Below, piece by piece: positions 1 to 10,952 of a stretch of DNA of 64,000 bases. The notes beneath the pieces are model-generated. The model was given only the letters and a program-made list of their open reading frames with translations. It did not search any database and was not told the origin of the DNA. The stretch is from Petrolisthes cinctipes. Its lineage: Eukaryota > Arthropoda > Malacostraca > Decapoda > Porcellanidae. A program made the translations under genes and the position numbers. The DNA lies in NCBI GenBank assembly GCA_033782935.1, contig JAWQEG010000286.1, positions 5,546,001-5,610,000 of the forward strand, given 5' to 3'. Position 1 is the first letter of the stretch. Every line of letters begins with the position of its first letter.

Positions 1-599
1 TTATTTCCATTTTCGGCTGCTGCTCGCCTCAAGCCCCAGGTTGATGATCTGTTATTCGACTCTGCTAGGGCAGGGAGGAGCCAGCACATTTAACACACTC
101 GTATGGAAGGATTTGCAGTTGTCATCTATTTTCCGTACATTTCCCAACATGCACCGAATATTTATAGTTGCTATATTACAGGATAGGAAGAAGCACCCAT
201 CACCAGTGTTTATGTATCCGCCAAGTTTGTTCCACAAACAGTAGGTGGTGTTTCGTGGCAATATTTTAAGGACTCATTTATCTCCAATTTTCTGACGACA
301 TCAATGGTTCCCTTAACGGTCTCATTGGCGCAAATATACGACCCCGTTATAAGATACCGGCTCACTCATTATATTTTTTGGCCTTTTCAGTAAATGTAAT
401 GCAGTGCGAGCCAAATCACACCAAACATTTACTCAACTAAGTATTTATTACAACTTATAGACATTGGAGTGTTCGCTAAACATGTAATTAAGGTCATATT
501 TCTTAGAAGGGAATCGGTGCATTTTCCCCGCGATAAGACAAACGCACTATAGTGTCCTCAGTATGTCCTGGCGTTATCTCTCTTCTGGCCTTGCTTTAT
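1..599. other. No gene identified
   Basis: I see no exon with credible splice sites, no repeat family found elsewhere in the window and no RNA gene here. A 69-codon open frame on the minus strand (52-261) contains several cysteines, but it has no recognisable domain and no clear acceptor. The last exons of the thrombospondin-like gene should lie here or further left; I could not pick one out. Confidence 0.4.
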
Positions 600-1035
600 A
601 TCCTAAGCCTCCAACACTACCACCATAACTATCACTATTACTACTGCTGTGACTAATCACCACAACAACTACTACTACTACTACAACCACCACCACCATC
701 ACCACCATTATGGATCTTCTGCTACTATTACTCTCCACCTCCACTACCATTACTGCTACCATTACCACCACCACCACCCAGAACTTCAACAACAACAACA
801 ACTACCACAACCACCAATACCACCTTAACCACCACCACTATCATCAACACCGCAGTGCTCTACAATATACCACCATCATGATCCACTCTCAAAATGCATA
901 ATCACCACCACTATTTCAACTACCACTCCCTCAACTACCACTATCTCAAGTACAGTATTTTATTACTACCACCACCATCAACACCACTCTTCTTATAATT
1001 CACCATCATTACCACCATCACCATCACCATTCTAA
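600..1035. repeat. ACC/ACT-rich low-complexity tract
   Basis: Irregular runs of ACC, ACT, AAC and ATC trinucleotides fill about 430 bases. Open frames here translate only to Thr/His/Asn or Val runs, so they are compositional and not genes. The stretch from 1036 to 1412 shows nothing further. Confidence 0.8.
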
Positions 1036-1412
1036 TCAATACATTATCACAGTGAGAGAGACTGGACAAGTTCACTCAGCCAACAGTACAACATTACACT
1101 CCATGGTGCCACAACTACCAAACGTATTATCAACTAACTATTAAATATATAACTTTACTCTACAGTTTTATTTTCAATCTGCCATTCATTATACCACACA
1201 CACACACGAGTCAGTACGGCGTCTGTAACAGTGATCGTTGCGTAAAGTATCTAAAAATAGTACAGAATAATATTTTAGAGCCTGCACTGACGTTCGATGT
1301 AACAAGTATCACTCGAGTGGGGATTACTGAAATGAACACTGTAGCATGTGATATTCCGGTCTTTTTCCACCGGCAATCGTCAGAGGACACCGTTTGTATA
1401 TTGATCGAGTGA

Positions 1413-1583
1413 ACTATCAAAGACAAAACTCGTGTCGTGAAATCTAGTGAAAACATATGGTAGAAAGCTAACCATACCATACTGGGCATGAACGTTATTG
1501 TGGTGGGGCTTTCATTGTGTTTCACGAGCTATATTAATTAAATCACTGGACAAGACAGTGACACGAGTTTTGTCTTTGATAGT
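1413..1583. repeat. Perfect 24-bp inverted repeat pair
   Basis: Arms at 1413-1436 and 1560-1583 are perfect inverted copies of 24 bases, separated by 123 bases. The right arm abuts the TA target of the next element. It may be a small MITE or the target sequence of one. Confidence 0.6.
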
Positions 1584-1584
1584 A

Positions 1585-1797
1585 CAGTTGGACACATGAA
1601 TGGGTGGTACAGCCCTGGTGAAAGATACTTGTTCAATTTGAATAACTAGTGTCTATTATGAGGTAGTTGCTTTTCATTACCATCCTCAATACTGACTTCT
1701 ACCCCTGGTGTCTCCTATTTGGCACTAAGGAACTTGATATTGGGAGAAATTGACCATCTTTCACTTGGGCTGTACCACGAATTCCTGTGTCCAACTG
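1585..1797. mobile_element. Tc1/mariner-type MITE with TA duplication
   Basis: Inverted ends about 50 bases long begin CAGTTGGACACA and end TGTGTCCAACTG. TA dinucleotides flank both sides (1583-1584 and 1798-1799). There is no coding capacity. The TA duplication and end structure fit a non-autonomous Tc1/mariner element. It lies in an intron or the 3' flank of the minus-strand thrombospondin-like gene. Confidence 0.7.
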
Positions 1798-1880
1798 TAC
1801 ATCACCACCAAGTCATTTAAAAAAAGGAGTAAAATTGTGCAAATTTTTGGTGTAATTTTATGAGGTAGCAAGTATAGTTC

Positions 1881-2567
1881 TGACCTGTGTATAGTACTGA
1901 CCTGTGTATAGTACTGACCTGTGTATAGTACTGACCTGTGTATAGTACTGACCTGTGTATAGTACTGACCTGTGTATAGTACTGACCTGTGTATAGTACT
2001 GACCTGTGTATAGTACTGACCTGTGTATAGTACTGACCTGTGTATAGTACTGACCTGTGTATAGTACTGACCTGTGTATAGTACTGACCTGTGTATAGTA
2101 CTGACCTGTGTATAGTACTGACCTGTGTATAGTACTGACCTGTGTATAGTACTGACCTGTGTATAGTACTGACCTGTGTATAGTACTGACCTGTGTATAG
2201 TACTGACCTGTGTATAGTACCGACCTGTGTATAGTACTGACCTGTGTATAGTACTGACCTGTGTATAGTACTGACCTGTGTATAGTACTGACCTGTGTAT
2301 AGTACTGACCTGTGTATAGTACTGACCTGTGTATAGTACTGACCTGTGTATAGTACTGACCTGTGTATAGTACTGACCTGTGTATAGTACTGACCTGTGT
2401 ATAGTACTGACCTGTGTATAGTACTGACCTGTGTATAGTACTGACCTGTGTATAGTACTGACCTGTGTATAGTACTGACCTGTGTATAGTACTGACCTGT
2501 GTATAGTACTGACCTGTGTATAGTACTGACCTGTGTATAGTACTGACCTGAGTATAACACTGACCTG
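1881..2567 (-). repeat. 17-bp minisatellite made of a splice donor, 41 units
   Basis: TGACCTG recurs every 17 bases without a single indel from 1881 to 2561, giving 41 units; the unit at 2221 has a one-base change (CGACCTG). On the minus strand each unit reads CACAGGTCAGT, a good 5' splice site. The rightmost unit (2561) is the real exon-intron junction of the exon at 2565-2652. The second unit keeps the exon-derived CTCAG and later units have CACAG, which points to the exon edge as the seed. No stop codon occurs in any minus-strand frame of the array, so a 17-residue repeating peptide would be made if it were retained. Confidence 0.95.
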
Positions 2568-2652
2568 AGTATGACAGCGAGATGAAGGCGCGTAACAGAA
2601 GGCTTGTTCCACTAGAGGATCATCTCCACACATGGCTCTCACCAGGCACTCC
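2565..2652 (-). CDS. Thrombospondin-like gene, exon with second half of the Cys module
   Basis: The acceptor is TTTTACAG at 2653-2660 and the donor is CAG|GTCAGT at 2565. The exon is 88 bases. Its first base completes an AGG codon begun in the exon at 3793, followed by 29 codons starting ECLVRAMCGDDP and ending SSRCHTQ. Five of these residues are cysteines or belong to the CG/FCY pattern of thrombospondin type 1 repeats. The end is phase 0. The donor is the founding unit of the 17-bp array. Read-through into the intron stays open for more than 200 codons, which is why a long false frame covers this place. Confidence 0.75.
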
Positions 2653-5600
2653 CTGTAAAACACACACAAATAAATAAATAAAGAAGCAAACACACACGCA
2701 CGCACTCACGCACGCACACACACGAGTAAAAACATAATATTATTGTGCACGTGAGATATCAATTAAAAGGACTTAAAATGAACCATGCAAGGAATGGAAA
2801 ATCCTGTAGCACAAGGACATGGAGAGGTGGGTCTGCAAACACGAAGGAGACAAAAGGAAAGGAATTGAAATGGAGTAAGAGAGAAGACTGTGCTAAGACT
2901 GTAGAACCTTGTATTACAAGGGAAAAATGTATGAAGGTAAAGTTTTCCAGAGTGATTACTTTACCTTTAGTTGTGTACAGTACAGTACAGTACAGTACCA
3001 GTTGTGTACAGTTCAGTACAGTACCAGTTGTGTACAGTACAGTACAATACCAGTTGTGTACAGTTCAGTACAGTACCAGTTGTGTACAGTTCAGTACAGT
3101 ACCGGATGTGTACAGTACAGTACAGTACCAGTTGTGTACAGTACAGTACCAGTTGTGTACAGTACAGTACAGTACCAGTTGTTTACAGTTCAGTACAGTA
3201 CCAGTTGTGTACAGTACAGTACCAGTTGTGTATAGTACAGTACCAGTTGTGTACAGTGCAGTACCAGTTGTGTACAGTACAGTATCAGTTGTGTACAGTT
3301 CAGTACAGTACCAGTTGTGTACAGTACAGTACAGTACCAGTTGTGTACAGTACATAAAAGACTGAGAGTACCGGTTAACTCTTACATAGGGAGTTGGATA
3401 TAAAAAGAGTGAGTCTGAGTAGTTTAGAGAACATAAATAATATTTCCTCTAACGTTATGCAAATAATGTTATATTTTGTCCCTTTTCTTATTGGAGCCAT
3501 TGTCTGACAAGTGGCTCCTGTCAGCTTGTGTGGGCGAAATGGAGGTCTACTGATTTCTCCAAGCAATGCTGCGAAACAGAACCCCTGTTAGTAATATTGA
3601 GGTCGTTTGTTTCTTATAATAGTTTGAAGGAATAAATAGCCCTCAATGTCTCCAACATTAAGTCGTCCGGTCCCCTAATAATTCAACCACATTACCATGA
3701 ATTAAAAAAGTAAAACACGGACTTCAGGAGAGAAGAGTGTGTAGCCTATGTGTGTGTGGGCTGACGGGCATGTATATATTTTATTAACTAACCTTACTCT
3801 TTTGGTGCGACATGACCTCGTACAGGGACCCCACAGGACATCTTCCTCGTATAAACCAGCAGCCATCATAATAGCGGTTGGATTATAACTTCTGTCCTCA
3901 ACAACTATCACCACTGTCTCTTCTGCTGCACCGTGTATAGAGCTACGCCCTCCACTCTCACTCCCCTCATTCTCACTGTCACTCTCATTGATGTAACTTT
4001 CACCTCCATTTTCATTCTCACTGTTAAAATGATCAAGGGTGTTACTGGTATTGGTTGTATTTCCACTCTCCTCATCTTCACTTAATATGTCCCAACTTTC
4101 ACTCCGGTCACCTTCACTGTCGCTGCTTCCACCAACATTGTTACTTTGGCAATGACTTCCCAAGCAGGGCTGGAAGTGAACATAAAGAGATTAAAATAAA
4201 ATACAAAACAACCTATCCTAACATAGCATAACATAGCATCCAAGAGGATGGATATGGTAGATGTGTTTAAGAGAGGAAGTTTGGATGAGTTAGGTATGTG
4301 TGAAACGAATATTGAAATGAAATGGTTTAGATGAATGGGACAATGTGGAGTGTGTCAGAGCAAGTGTGGGAGAAAATGATAGGTGTAAGGAGGGTGTGGG
4401 TCTACTGATGAATGAGGAGTGGAGTGATGCCATGATTTATTATCTATGTCCCAGCTCAAGGTGCATGTATGTAAAGTTTAAGTTTGCGAGAGTGAAAATG
4501 GTAATTGTGATTGCTTATGCACCTTGTAATGATAGGAAGGTGAATGAGAAAGAGAGTTTGTAGAACATGTTAATTGGAGTGATTGAGAGATTGCCAAAGA
4601 GTTACAGAGTGTTTATGATGGGTGATATGAATGTTAAGGTTGAAATGTGTCCTCAGAATGATGTGATGGGAGCGTTTGATGTGTCTGGAGTAAATGATAA
4701 TGGAAGGAGATTGTGTAGTGAGAGGAAACTGTGTGTGTGCAACTCTTTTCATTTTAAACAAAAAGAGGTGCACAAGTATAGATGGGTGCGTGAAAGTAAT
4801 ATGAGGCATGAGAGAAGTCTAAATTAATTATGTTTTGGTAAAGAAGAAAATGTTGAAGATGTATATGATACAAGAGCTATGCGAGGATTAAGTGGTTTGT
4901 TTGTCTTACCATAATTATGATAGTAGAATGTAAAGCGTTTGTAGAAGATGGATGGTATAAGAAACATACCAGGAAGGAAAACAAGTAAAGTTGTAGAAAT
5001 AATGACAAAACAGCCGTGCAGAAGTGGAAGAATATGCAAATAATGTAAAAAATGAGCTTAGGTTGAAGGGAATGGTGGAAAGGGATCTTGAAAGCTTACG
5101 GAAAGTATACAAGGACAGCTTGGTTAAGAAAGCAATAGAAATATGTGAAGTGGCCAAAGTTCTTAGTGCCTGGAAGGGTACAGTGTGGTGGGACGCTGAT
5201 GTAAAGAGAGCGGTTGAGGTTAAGCTACAGAAATGGCTGATGTGGATAAATGAAAGGAACTTGGTGCACAAAAGAGGAGAATATGTAGAGAGTAAGAGGT
5301 ATGTGAAAGGGTTAGTGAGAGAGAAGAAAAGAAGAGCATGTGAGAAACTAGGAAGGAAAATTAATGAAAATTTCACTGAAAACCGAAATCTGTTCGGGAA
5401 AGAGGTCAGGAAATGCTGGAGTGAAACGGGGAAGAAGGTTGAAAGTGTTTAAGGATAGGAATGGGAGACTACTCACGGATGCAAATGAAAAGAGAGGAAA
5501 ATGGAAGGAATATTTTGAGGAATTAATGAATAAACATGGTGAAAAGGTTGCTAAAGTCAACTTGATTGGTTTGGGAAGTGTTCAAAGAATTAAGGTAGAT

Positions 5601-8600
5601 ATATCTATGGCAAAGATAAAAGAAAGTGTTAAAGAATTTAAAGAATGGTAAAGTAGCAGGAGTGGATGAAGTGACTGCTGATATGATTAAATACAGTGGA
5701 AACTATATTTTTGGAGTGGTTAAGGAGGAATTGTCATTTGGCTTGGGAATCTGGTGATGTACTGTACCTGAGGACTGGAGAGAGGCAGTTATTGTGCCCC
5801 TTTATAAAAATAAGGGAGAGCAGAGTTATTGTAAAAAAAAAGTCTGTTTCGAATCGTAGGAAAAGTATATGATAAAACAGTTATTGAAATGGTGAGAGAA
5901 AGATCAGAGGAGTTAGTGAGTGATGAACAGGGAGGTTTTCGAGGTGGTAAAGGATGTATTATCAGGTATTTGATGTTAGGCAGTTGATGGAAAAAGCCGG
6001 TGAGAAAGATAGGAAACTGTGTATGCCATTCATCGATTAAGAGAATGCTTATGATAGAGTGAACAGAGAAGGCTTATGGGAAGTTCTACAAATGTGTAAT
6101 GTAGGCTGCATATGGTAAAGTTTCCAGTTGCTGTTGATGTGAGGCAAGGATGTCTGATGTCACCATGGTTGTTTAATATGTACATGGATGGAGTAATAAA
6201 AGAGGTTAAGGTAAGAATATTGGAAAAAGGAATGGAATTGTTTGCAGGGTGGAGAAAAATTGTCTCTATTGAACTTGATGTACGCAGTTGACGCTGTGTT
6301 TTTGGCAAGTAGTGAGAGAGATCTAAGAAGATTTGTGGCGAGTTTTGTAGAGTTATGCAAACGAAGCTGTTTGAAAGTGAATGCGGTTAAGAGCATCGTG
6401 ATGATAGTGGAGAAAGTGGGTAAATCAGTGTTCAGTGTGCAAGTGGGTGGTGAGAATCTCGAGGTGGTTTAAGAGTTAAGGTCATCATCATCATCATCAA
6501 TACCTCATTTCTCTTTCTTCAAGGGGTGGAGAGGCTCTGGTGCCAGTGTAGGGCCCCCGATAGGTTGGCGGTCCAGCTCCGAGGCTATTTGAACCTTTAG
6601 TAGGGTAATTGTTTGAGAATGTGGTCCCCAATCTTCACCTCCCACCCCCTTGTATTGTAGGGGATACGAGGCTGACTGCACCATCAAAAGAATGAGGGGC
6701 GAAGGGTACGCCACTTCCCAAAGCCATAAGAGTAAAGTTACCTTAGAGTAATGTTGGATAAGAAATAAAGGTGTTGGAAAGAAGTGGAAAACTGAGTAAC
6801 ACAGGAGAGAAAGGTAGCATGTGCATTGAAGTCACTGATTAGAAACAGAGGGTTAGGTACAGTGGCTGAAAGAGCATTACATGAACGAGTGTTGATGCCC
6901 ATTTCGACATACCATTGGCAAACCTTGGAGTGTCATGAGTATGAAAAATCCAAAGAAAGAGTAGTTGAGATTAATATGCCGAGAAGTGTTTGTAGAATCC
7001 GTAAAATTAACAGAGGTGAGAAACACTGAAATCCACGAAAGGTGTGGTGTGACCAAATCACTGGATCAGAGAGTTGAAGAAAGTGGTATGAAAGTTGTAT
7101 GGGCATGAGGAGAGAATGGAGGATACAAGAGTGGTGAAAAAGGTGTATGATAGTGATTTTGAGGGGAGGAGAATGTGTAAGAATGTATAGAATAAGAATG
7201 AAAGAAGCAAAAGAACTGGTGCATGATAGACAAGAGTGGAATAAATTCACAAGGAGGAGTGTACGTTAGGGCTGGCAAACTGGTGTTCATTTGAGAGTCC
7301 ATGAAAGCGCTTCTTTCACCAAGGCTAAGGGAAGGGACCTACGTCGTGGATACAAGAACTTGTTGAGGAGAGGGGAGCCTGAGAATTTCGTTGGCTTGAA
7401 ATGGGGAGTAATTGTGTGCGTGACCCATTTCACTGGGTACTATGTCTTTACTTTCTGTATTCTGCTTTATATTTGTATCCCTGGTGCTAGAGCCTCCACA
7501 ACCCTTGAAAAAAGGGAAATGGGGTATTGTTGATGATATATAACATAATATAACATAGCATAACACAGCATAACATAACATAGCATAAGATAACAACACA
7601 TACCATAACATAACATGACATAATACAATAAAATACATATCATAACACAGCATAACAAAATATAATTTACTACAATACAATAATGTAAAAACTATACTTA
7701 ATTAATGTAGTGATAATGTATAGCAGCTCCCTTAATCAATTTCATGTCATATTCAGTTAATATTATACAATCCAAGAAAAATTACACCAACTTATGTATA
7801 CAACTTGATACTTAATTGCAACCTATAAATAATGGAATGTATGTATGTATGTATGTATGCCAAACGTGTATTTTTGGTCATATTATTATCAAGAAGGAAA
7901 TCGGTACTTTTTCGCCACGGTAACAAAAATACGCACTAAGGTTGAGTGTATCTTCCTAATATTTTACGTATCAAAGTATAAATATGGATCTTACTAAGGA
8001 AATTATTTGCATTGGACGAATTGGAGGGCAACTGATACCTCCAAGCTATGTCAGAATGCTATAGTGTATAGACTCCAAAATCCCCACACATTAAACGAAC
8101 ACCTTAAAACTTTACATAAAGGAGTATAGGTGTATATATATGGGTCTTAATAATATTATATATAAAAGGGTATAGGTGTATATATATATGGGTCTTAATA
8201 TTTTACATAAGGGAGTATATAGGTGTATATATGGGTCTTTATCATACTTTACATAAGGGAGTATAGTTGTATATATGGGTCTTTATAATATTTTACATAA
8301 GAGAGTGTAGGTATACGTATATATGGGTCTTTATCAAACTTTACATAAGACAGGAAATATGTTCTTATCATTACCACCTCCTCCTCAACAACATGACACC
8401 TTACTGTGTGTGATTCTTGAGTGTTTTTTGGTCATTTGGTTTATTTTCAGTAAATTTTGACATGTGTGAGGGTGTAAAGTGGTAAGAAAAGAAGACTGCT
8501 AGATGAGAAAAGTCTTGTGTGTACCACACTGGAGAAGGAGACTAAGAGAAGGAACAGTTAGCGAGAAGGAAAAAGGAGAAAAGGATTAGATTATAGAGAG

Positions 8601-10691
8601 GGAGAAAGATATATGGGTTCGGCCAGAAAGATCTTCTACAGTACTACAATGGAGAAGAAGAGAGAGGAGGGAAAGTCAGCAAGCAGTAAATAGAAGGAAC
8701 AGAGGGACACTTAAAAAGGGGATAAAGAATAGCGTACAAAAGGGCAAAACTTTTTGACATTATTTTTTACAGACTGACTGACAGACAAATGGAGGCAAAA
8801 ACAACCTTACCAAAACGGGAATGAAACCCTACGCCATCAAATGTGAAGCAAGGGATCTCCACTAAAACATACCGGATGAGCATATCTCATTCAGGTGTAT
8901 TTTGAGTTCCAGGCATAACATGGTTAACTGACTCTTTTAGTGTGGCATGGTCTAGACTCTAGTGGGATGATCCCGTGTCTTACATGGCCTACGGTTCCAT
9001 TTCAGAGTTAAATTGCTCATATTTGTACTCGAGGAAATGTGTGATTATTTGGGTCATAACTCATAACCTCTCCAACCCTTTATCTTGTTTACAAACAGAC
9101 AAGTAGAAGCAAAATCATAATCCCCCCTACAGTATTACATAATAGTGAAAATGTACCAGCTTCCTCACTTATTAATTTCTTGGCATTTTCTATAAATATA
9201 TCAATTCAAGCCAATAATATACTACTAACAAATCACACAATTAAAATCCATTATTTTACCTGGCGAAAATGTACCTGCACCTTTACTTAATTTCTTGGCT
9301 TTTTCCGTAATTGTAATGCAATCCAAGACAAATTATACTAATTATTTACAGAACTTAGTACTTACCTGCAACATAAAAAACTGGATTTTTGTAAAACGTG
9401 TACAGTATATACTGTAAGAAACGGGAATCGGTATGTTTTCAATACCATAAGAAAATAGAGTATAGTTTATAAGAACTCCCGCTACAGGCCCAAAGAGGTA
9501 CAGTCACTTATTAATTGGAATGGAAGACGCTTTATGCCTGGAAGACCCTGTAAAACTAGGGAAAACGTGGTAGAAAGGAGAGATAGCAAGCACGAAGGGA
9601 AAAAAATCTGTTTAACTTTACATATGGAAAATACAAACATCCCTTGTTAAACTAGTATATTTTTCTAGTGTATTATCCACTGTTTTGAACGATTTTGACA
9701 CATTCCAATAGGAAATGGATTATTTTGGAGATACCCCTTACCAACTTATCCAACATCCTTCGGGGAGAGTGTTGGGGAACAGGGGTGTTTGGTGGGGAAA
9801 AATATCGAGCTTTAACATATTTGGATATGGTTGTGTATTTTTGGAAGGCCATCAGCTTTGATTTAAAAGCAAATAATAAAGGAGGATAAATTAGGTCCCA
9901 GTAGATTGCCCCGGTTCAGTCCAGTGGGTAAAGGATATCTCCCAAACAAAGCATTTCCCAATGAATTGATGATAAAGAGGGTGTATTGTCTAATAGTAAA
10001 GTTTTCTTAATAGACAAGGCCCATTCCCCAAGCAAGACATCTTTTACGGGAGTGGCATTAAGTTTTCTGGTAATATTGGACTACCTAACGTTATGGGGTG
10101 GGGGACGTTTGAGGGTAACATTAATTCTATAAGAAGGAAAGGAGACTGCTCTAGTCCCAGAAAACTTTGTAGGAAGGAAAAGGTGATAGAGTGGTGAGAC
10201 AGCAGGTACGAAGGAAATAGAAAGTAGGGACGGACATTTAAAGACATGACAAAAGTTACGGGTGTTTTGCCTGGAGGGTGGCGGTGTATTTATATGAGTA
10301 ACTGCGTGTAGGGATAACCTATGTAAGTACAGTACACAGTGAGCGCCAATAATCGTGTTGTGTTTATGTCAGAAACATTATGAAAGCCCCATGATATATG
10401 GCGGGTTTTTTTACCACATTTCACATTATGACTATTGGCGCTCATTTCACTGTAATAATTTATTCAATAAAGTTTCACTTCACTTCTATTCCTCACCATC
10501 TTGTCGGCGTCTAAGATGTTCATGAGATCAATGAGAGCTTCCCGGTAGCTTTCCACTTCTCCCGGTAGCAACCCAGTCCAACCCTCCTCCCCCTCTACCT
10601 CCAACGGTACACTAGGAGCTGCGGGGAGGAGAGGAGGAATGAGGAGGATGGAGAGGAGGATGGGAAGAAGGGGGTATGAGAGATGATCCAT
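2565..10691 (-). CDS. Secreted thrombospondin type 1-like protein (gene model, 3' partial)
   Basis: This minus-strand model has three exons: 10691-10497, 4169-3793 and 2652-2565. The first two join in phase 0 and the last two share a split AGG codon (phase 2). The predicted product has a signal peptide, a short helical-looking segment, a Ser/Asp/Glu-rich linker with possible N-glycosylation sites, and a Cys-rich module with the pattern W-x2-C-x3-C followed by KRVREC, CG and FCY, as in thrombospondin type 1 repeats. It is probably extracellular. The join of exons 2 and 3 is well supported by phase and domain. Assigning the signal-peptide exon to the same gene rests only on strand, phase and order across a 6.3 kb intron. 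Further exons must lie left of base 2565. I do not recognise an orthologue. Confidence 0.55.
2653..3792 (-). other. Intron of the thrombospondin-like gene
   Basis: It is bounded by donor GTTAGT (3792) and acceptor CAG (2653). It holds a CA/CACG-rich patch at about 2660-2725 and the minisatellite at 2971-3350. I see nothing else in 3356-3792. Confidence 0.6.
2971..3350. repeat. GTACAG/GTACCAGTTGT minisatellite
   Basis: Composite tandem array: one to four GTACA pentamers alternate with ACCAGTTGTG blocks, so period length varies by multiples of five (about 20-26 bases). Occasional TTCAG replaces TACAG. Plus-strand frames are open in all three phases, giving Val/Tyr/Ser/Thr/Cys runs that are not genes. 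It is the second minisatellite within 1 kb in this gene. Confidence 0.9.
3793..4169 (-). CDS. Thrombospondin-like gene, acidic linker plus start of Cys module
   Basis: The acceptor is TTCCAG (4170-4175), phase 0. The donor is AAG|GTTAGT at 3793, phase 2; a second donor four codon-bases earlier (AGA|GTAAGG) would not fit the phase of the next exon. The exon is 377 bases. It begins PCLGSHCQSN (two cysteines), continues with about 80 residues rich in Ser, Glu, Asp, Asn and Gly including NTTNTSNT and INES (possible N-glycosylation), then a more ordered stretch ending EEDVLWGPCTRSCRTKRV. WGPCTRSC matches the start of a thrombospondin type 1 repeat. The long acidic linker is of low complexity and probably disordered. 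Confidence 0.75.
4345..4827 (+). pseudogene. Non-LTR copy A endonuclease fragment
   Basis: Two adjacent frames, broken by a stop at 4561, encode an apurinic-like endonuclease fragment: GVGLLMNEEW, VIVIAYAP and GDMNVKV followed by NDNGRRL. These match the central strands of the family. The N-terminal metal-binding Asn and Glu motifs are not intact. Confidence 0.65.
5024..6475 (+). pseudogene. Non-LTR copy A reverse transcriptase fragment
   Basis: Frames at 5024-5452, 5364-5651 and 6242-6472, with intervening out-of-frame homology, encode the connector (WWDADVKRAVEVK, EKRGKWKEYFEEL), fingers and palm. The catalytic box reads MYAVDAVFLA, so one catalytic Asp is replaced. At least three frameshifts separate the parts. 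Confidence 0.65.
6482..6728 (+). repeat. Dispersed repeat, plus copy
   Basis: It begins with (CAT)n and CTTTCTTCAAGGGGTGG...GAGGCTCTGGTGCC. The same start appears inverted at about 7484-7540. It interrupts non-LTR copy A. It may be a SINE; I see no clear A and B boxes. Confidence 0.5.
7290..7680 (-). repeat. Dispersed repeat, minus copy, with (CATAA)n-type tail
   Basis: The right part (7484-7540) is the inverted counterpart of the repeat start at 6482. It is followed at 7541-7680 by an imperfect microsatellite of ATAAC/ATAGC pentamers. A short stretch of the same pentamer occurs at about 4205-4225, at the other edge of non-LTR copy A. Confidence 0.55.
8095..8345. repeat. Tandem repeat of about 50-bp units, five copies
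   Basis: Each unit contains TTTACATAAGGGAGTATAGG, then a TATATA run and GGGTCTT. Units differ mainly in the length of the TA run. Non-coding. Confidence 0.8.
10330..10452. mobile_element. 123-bp MITE, Tc1/mariner-type
   Basis: Inverted ends carry GAGCGCCAATA (CAGTACACAGTGAGCGCC on the left, CAGTGAAATGAGCGCC on the right when reversed), with TA at 10328-10329 and 10453-10454. It sits 44 bases past the donor of the signal-peptide exon. Confidence 0.7.
10497..10691 (-). CDS. Signal-peptide exon (first coding exon)
   Basis: This is a minus-strand exon of 65 codons from an ATG at 10691 to a donor ATG|GTGAGG at 10497, phase 0. The first 24 residues (MDHLSYPLLPILLSILLIPP, then LLPA) form a strong signal peptide, with cleavage likely after PLLPA. 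The rest is acidic and ends in an amphipathic-looking helix (EVESYREALIDLMNILDADK). I place it as exon 1 of the thrombospondin-like gene because strand and phase agree and the next exon encodes a Cys-rich secreted segment. It could instead belong to a separate small secreted protein or prohormone. The upstream sequence is open but has no Met; GGCATTGGAG just upstream might be an acceptor. Confidence 0.6.
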
Positions 10692-10952
10692 GACGTCCAC
10701 ACTCCTCCAATGCCAGCGGAACACTGTCCACTGTGGCCTGTGGGTAAGCTGTTATTATCGGGTGAAGTTTATTTCCTACAGTATACAATAACCACAATAC
10801 TATTTTTCTGGTGAAACTGTGTCCCGACTCACTTACCATGGGCTCCCTCATGGTGCTGCTGTATCGTATCATCCAACGACCATTATGAGTCTTGTTACTA
10901 CTATTCCATCACATGTTACTCTAGATAACACATGAGGCTTCATCAGTTAGTC

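Larger units (their letters stand above)
4228..7270 (+). mobile_element. APE-type non-LTR retrotransposon, copy A (decayed)
   Basis: Degenerate plus-strand frames line up in the order endonuclease then reverse transcriptase. 4345-4827 has endonuclease motifs (VIVIAYAP, FMMGDMNVKV). 5024-5651 covers the linker to early reverse transcriptase. 6030-6475 covers the palm, with a YAVD sequence where related copies at 46.4 kb have FVDD. Several frameshifts and stops break the frame, and an unrelated repeat sits at 6482-6728. The protein resembles the minus-strand copies at 35.7-38.5 and 45.5-47.5 kb, so all three belong to one broad clade (RTE-like by layout). It is inactive. Confidence 0.75.
4170..10496 (-). 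other. Proposed 6.3 kb intron of the thrombospondin-like gene
   Basis: It holds a non-LTR element (about 4228-7270), two inverted copies of a dispersed repeat, a CATAA-type microsatellite, a tandem repeat at 8095-8345 and a MITE at 10330-10452. From about 8350 to 10329 I see only AT-rich sequence with short dispersed-repeat fragments and no credible exon. If the first exon belongs to another gene, this interval is intergenic. Confidence 0.45.

Noticed and set aside
52..261. 69-codon Cys-containing minus-strand frame as terminal exon of the thrombospondin-like gene
   Set aside because: No clear acceptor and no continuation of the Cys pattern; cannot be supported.
1881..2567. Regular repeat array that might suggest CRISPR or a repeat protein gene
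   Set aside because: Units are adjacent with no spacers, and the long open frames exist only because the 17-base unit has no stop in any frame. It is a minisatellite in an intron.
2971..3350. Several overlapping frames rich in Val/Tyr/Ser/Cys
   Set aside because: All three frames are open because of the repeat composition; no start context or domain.
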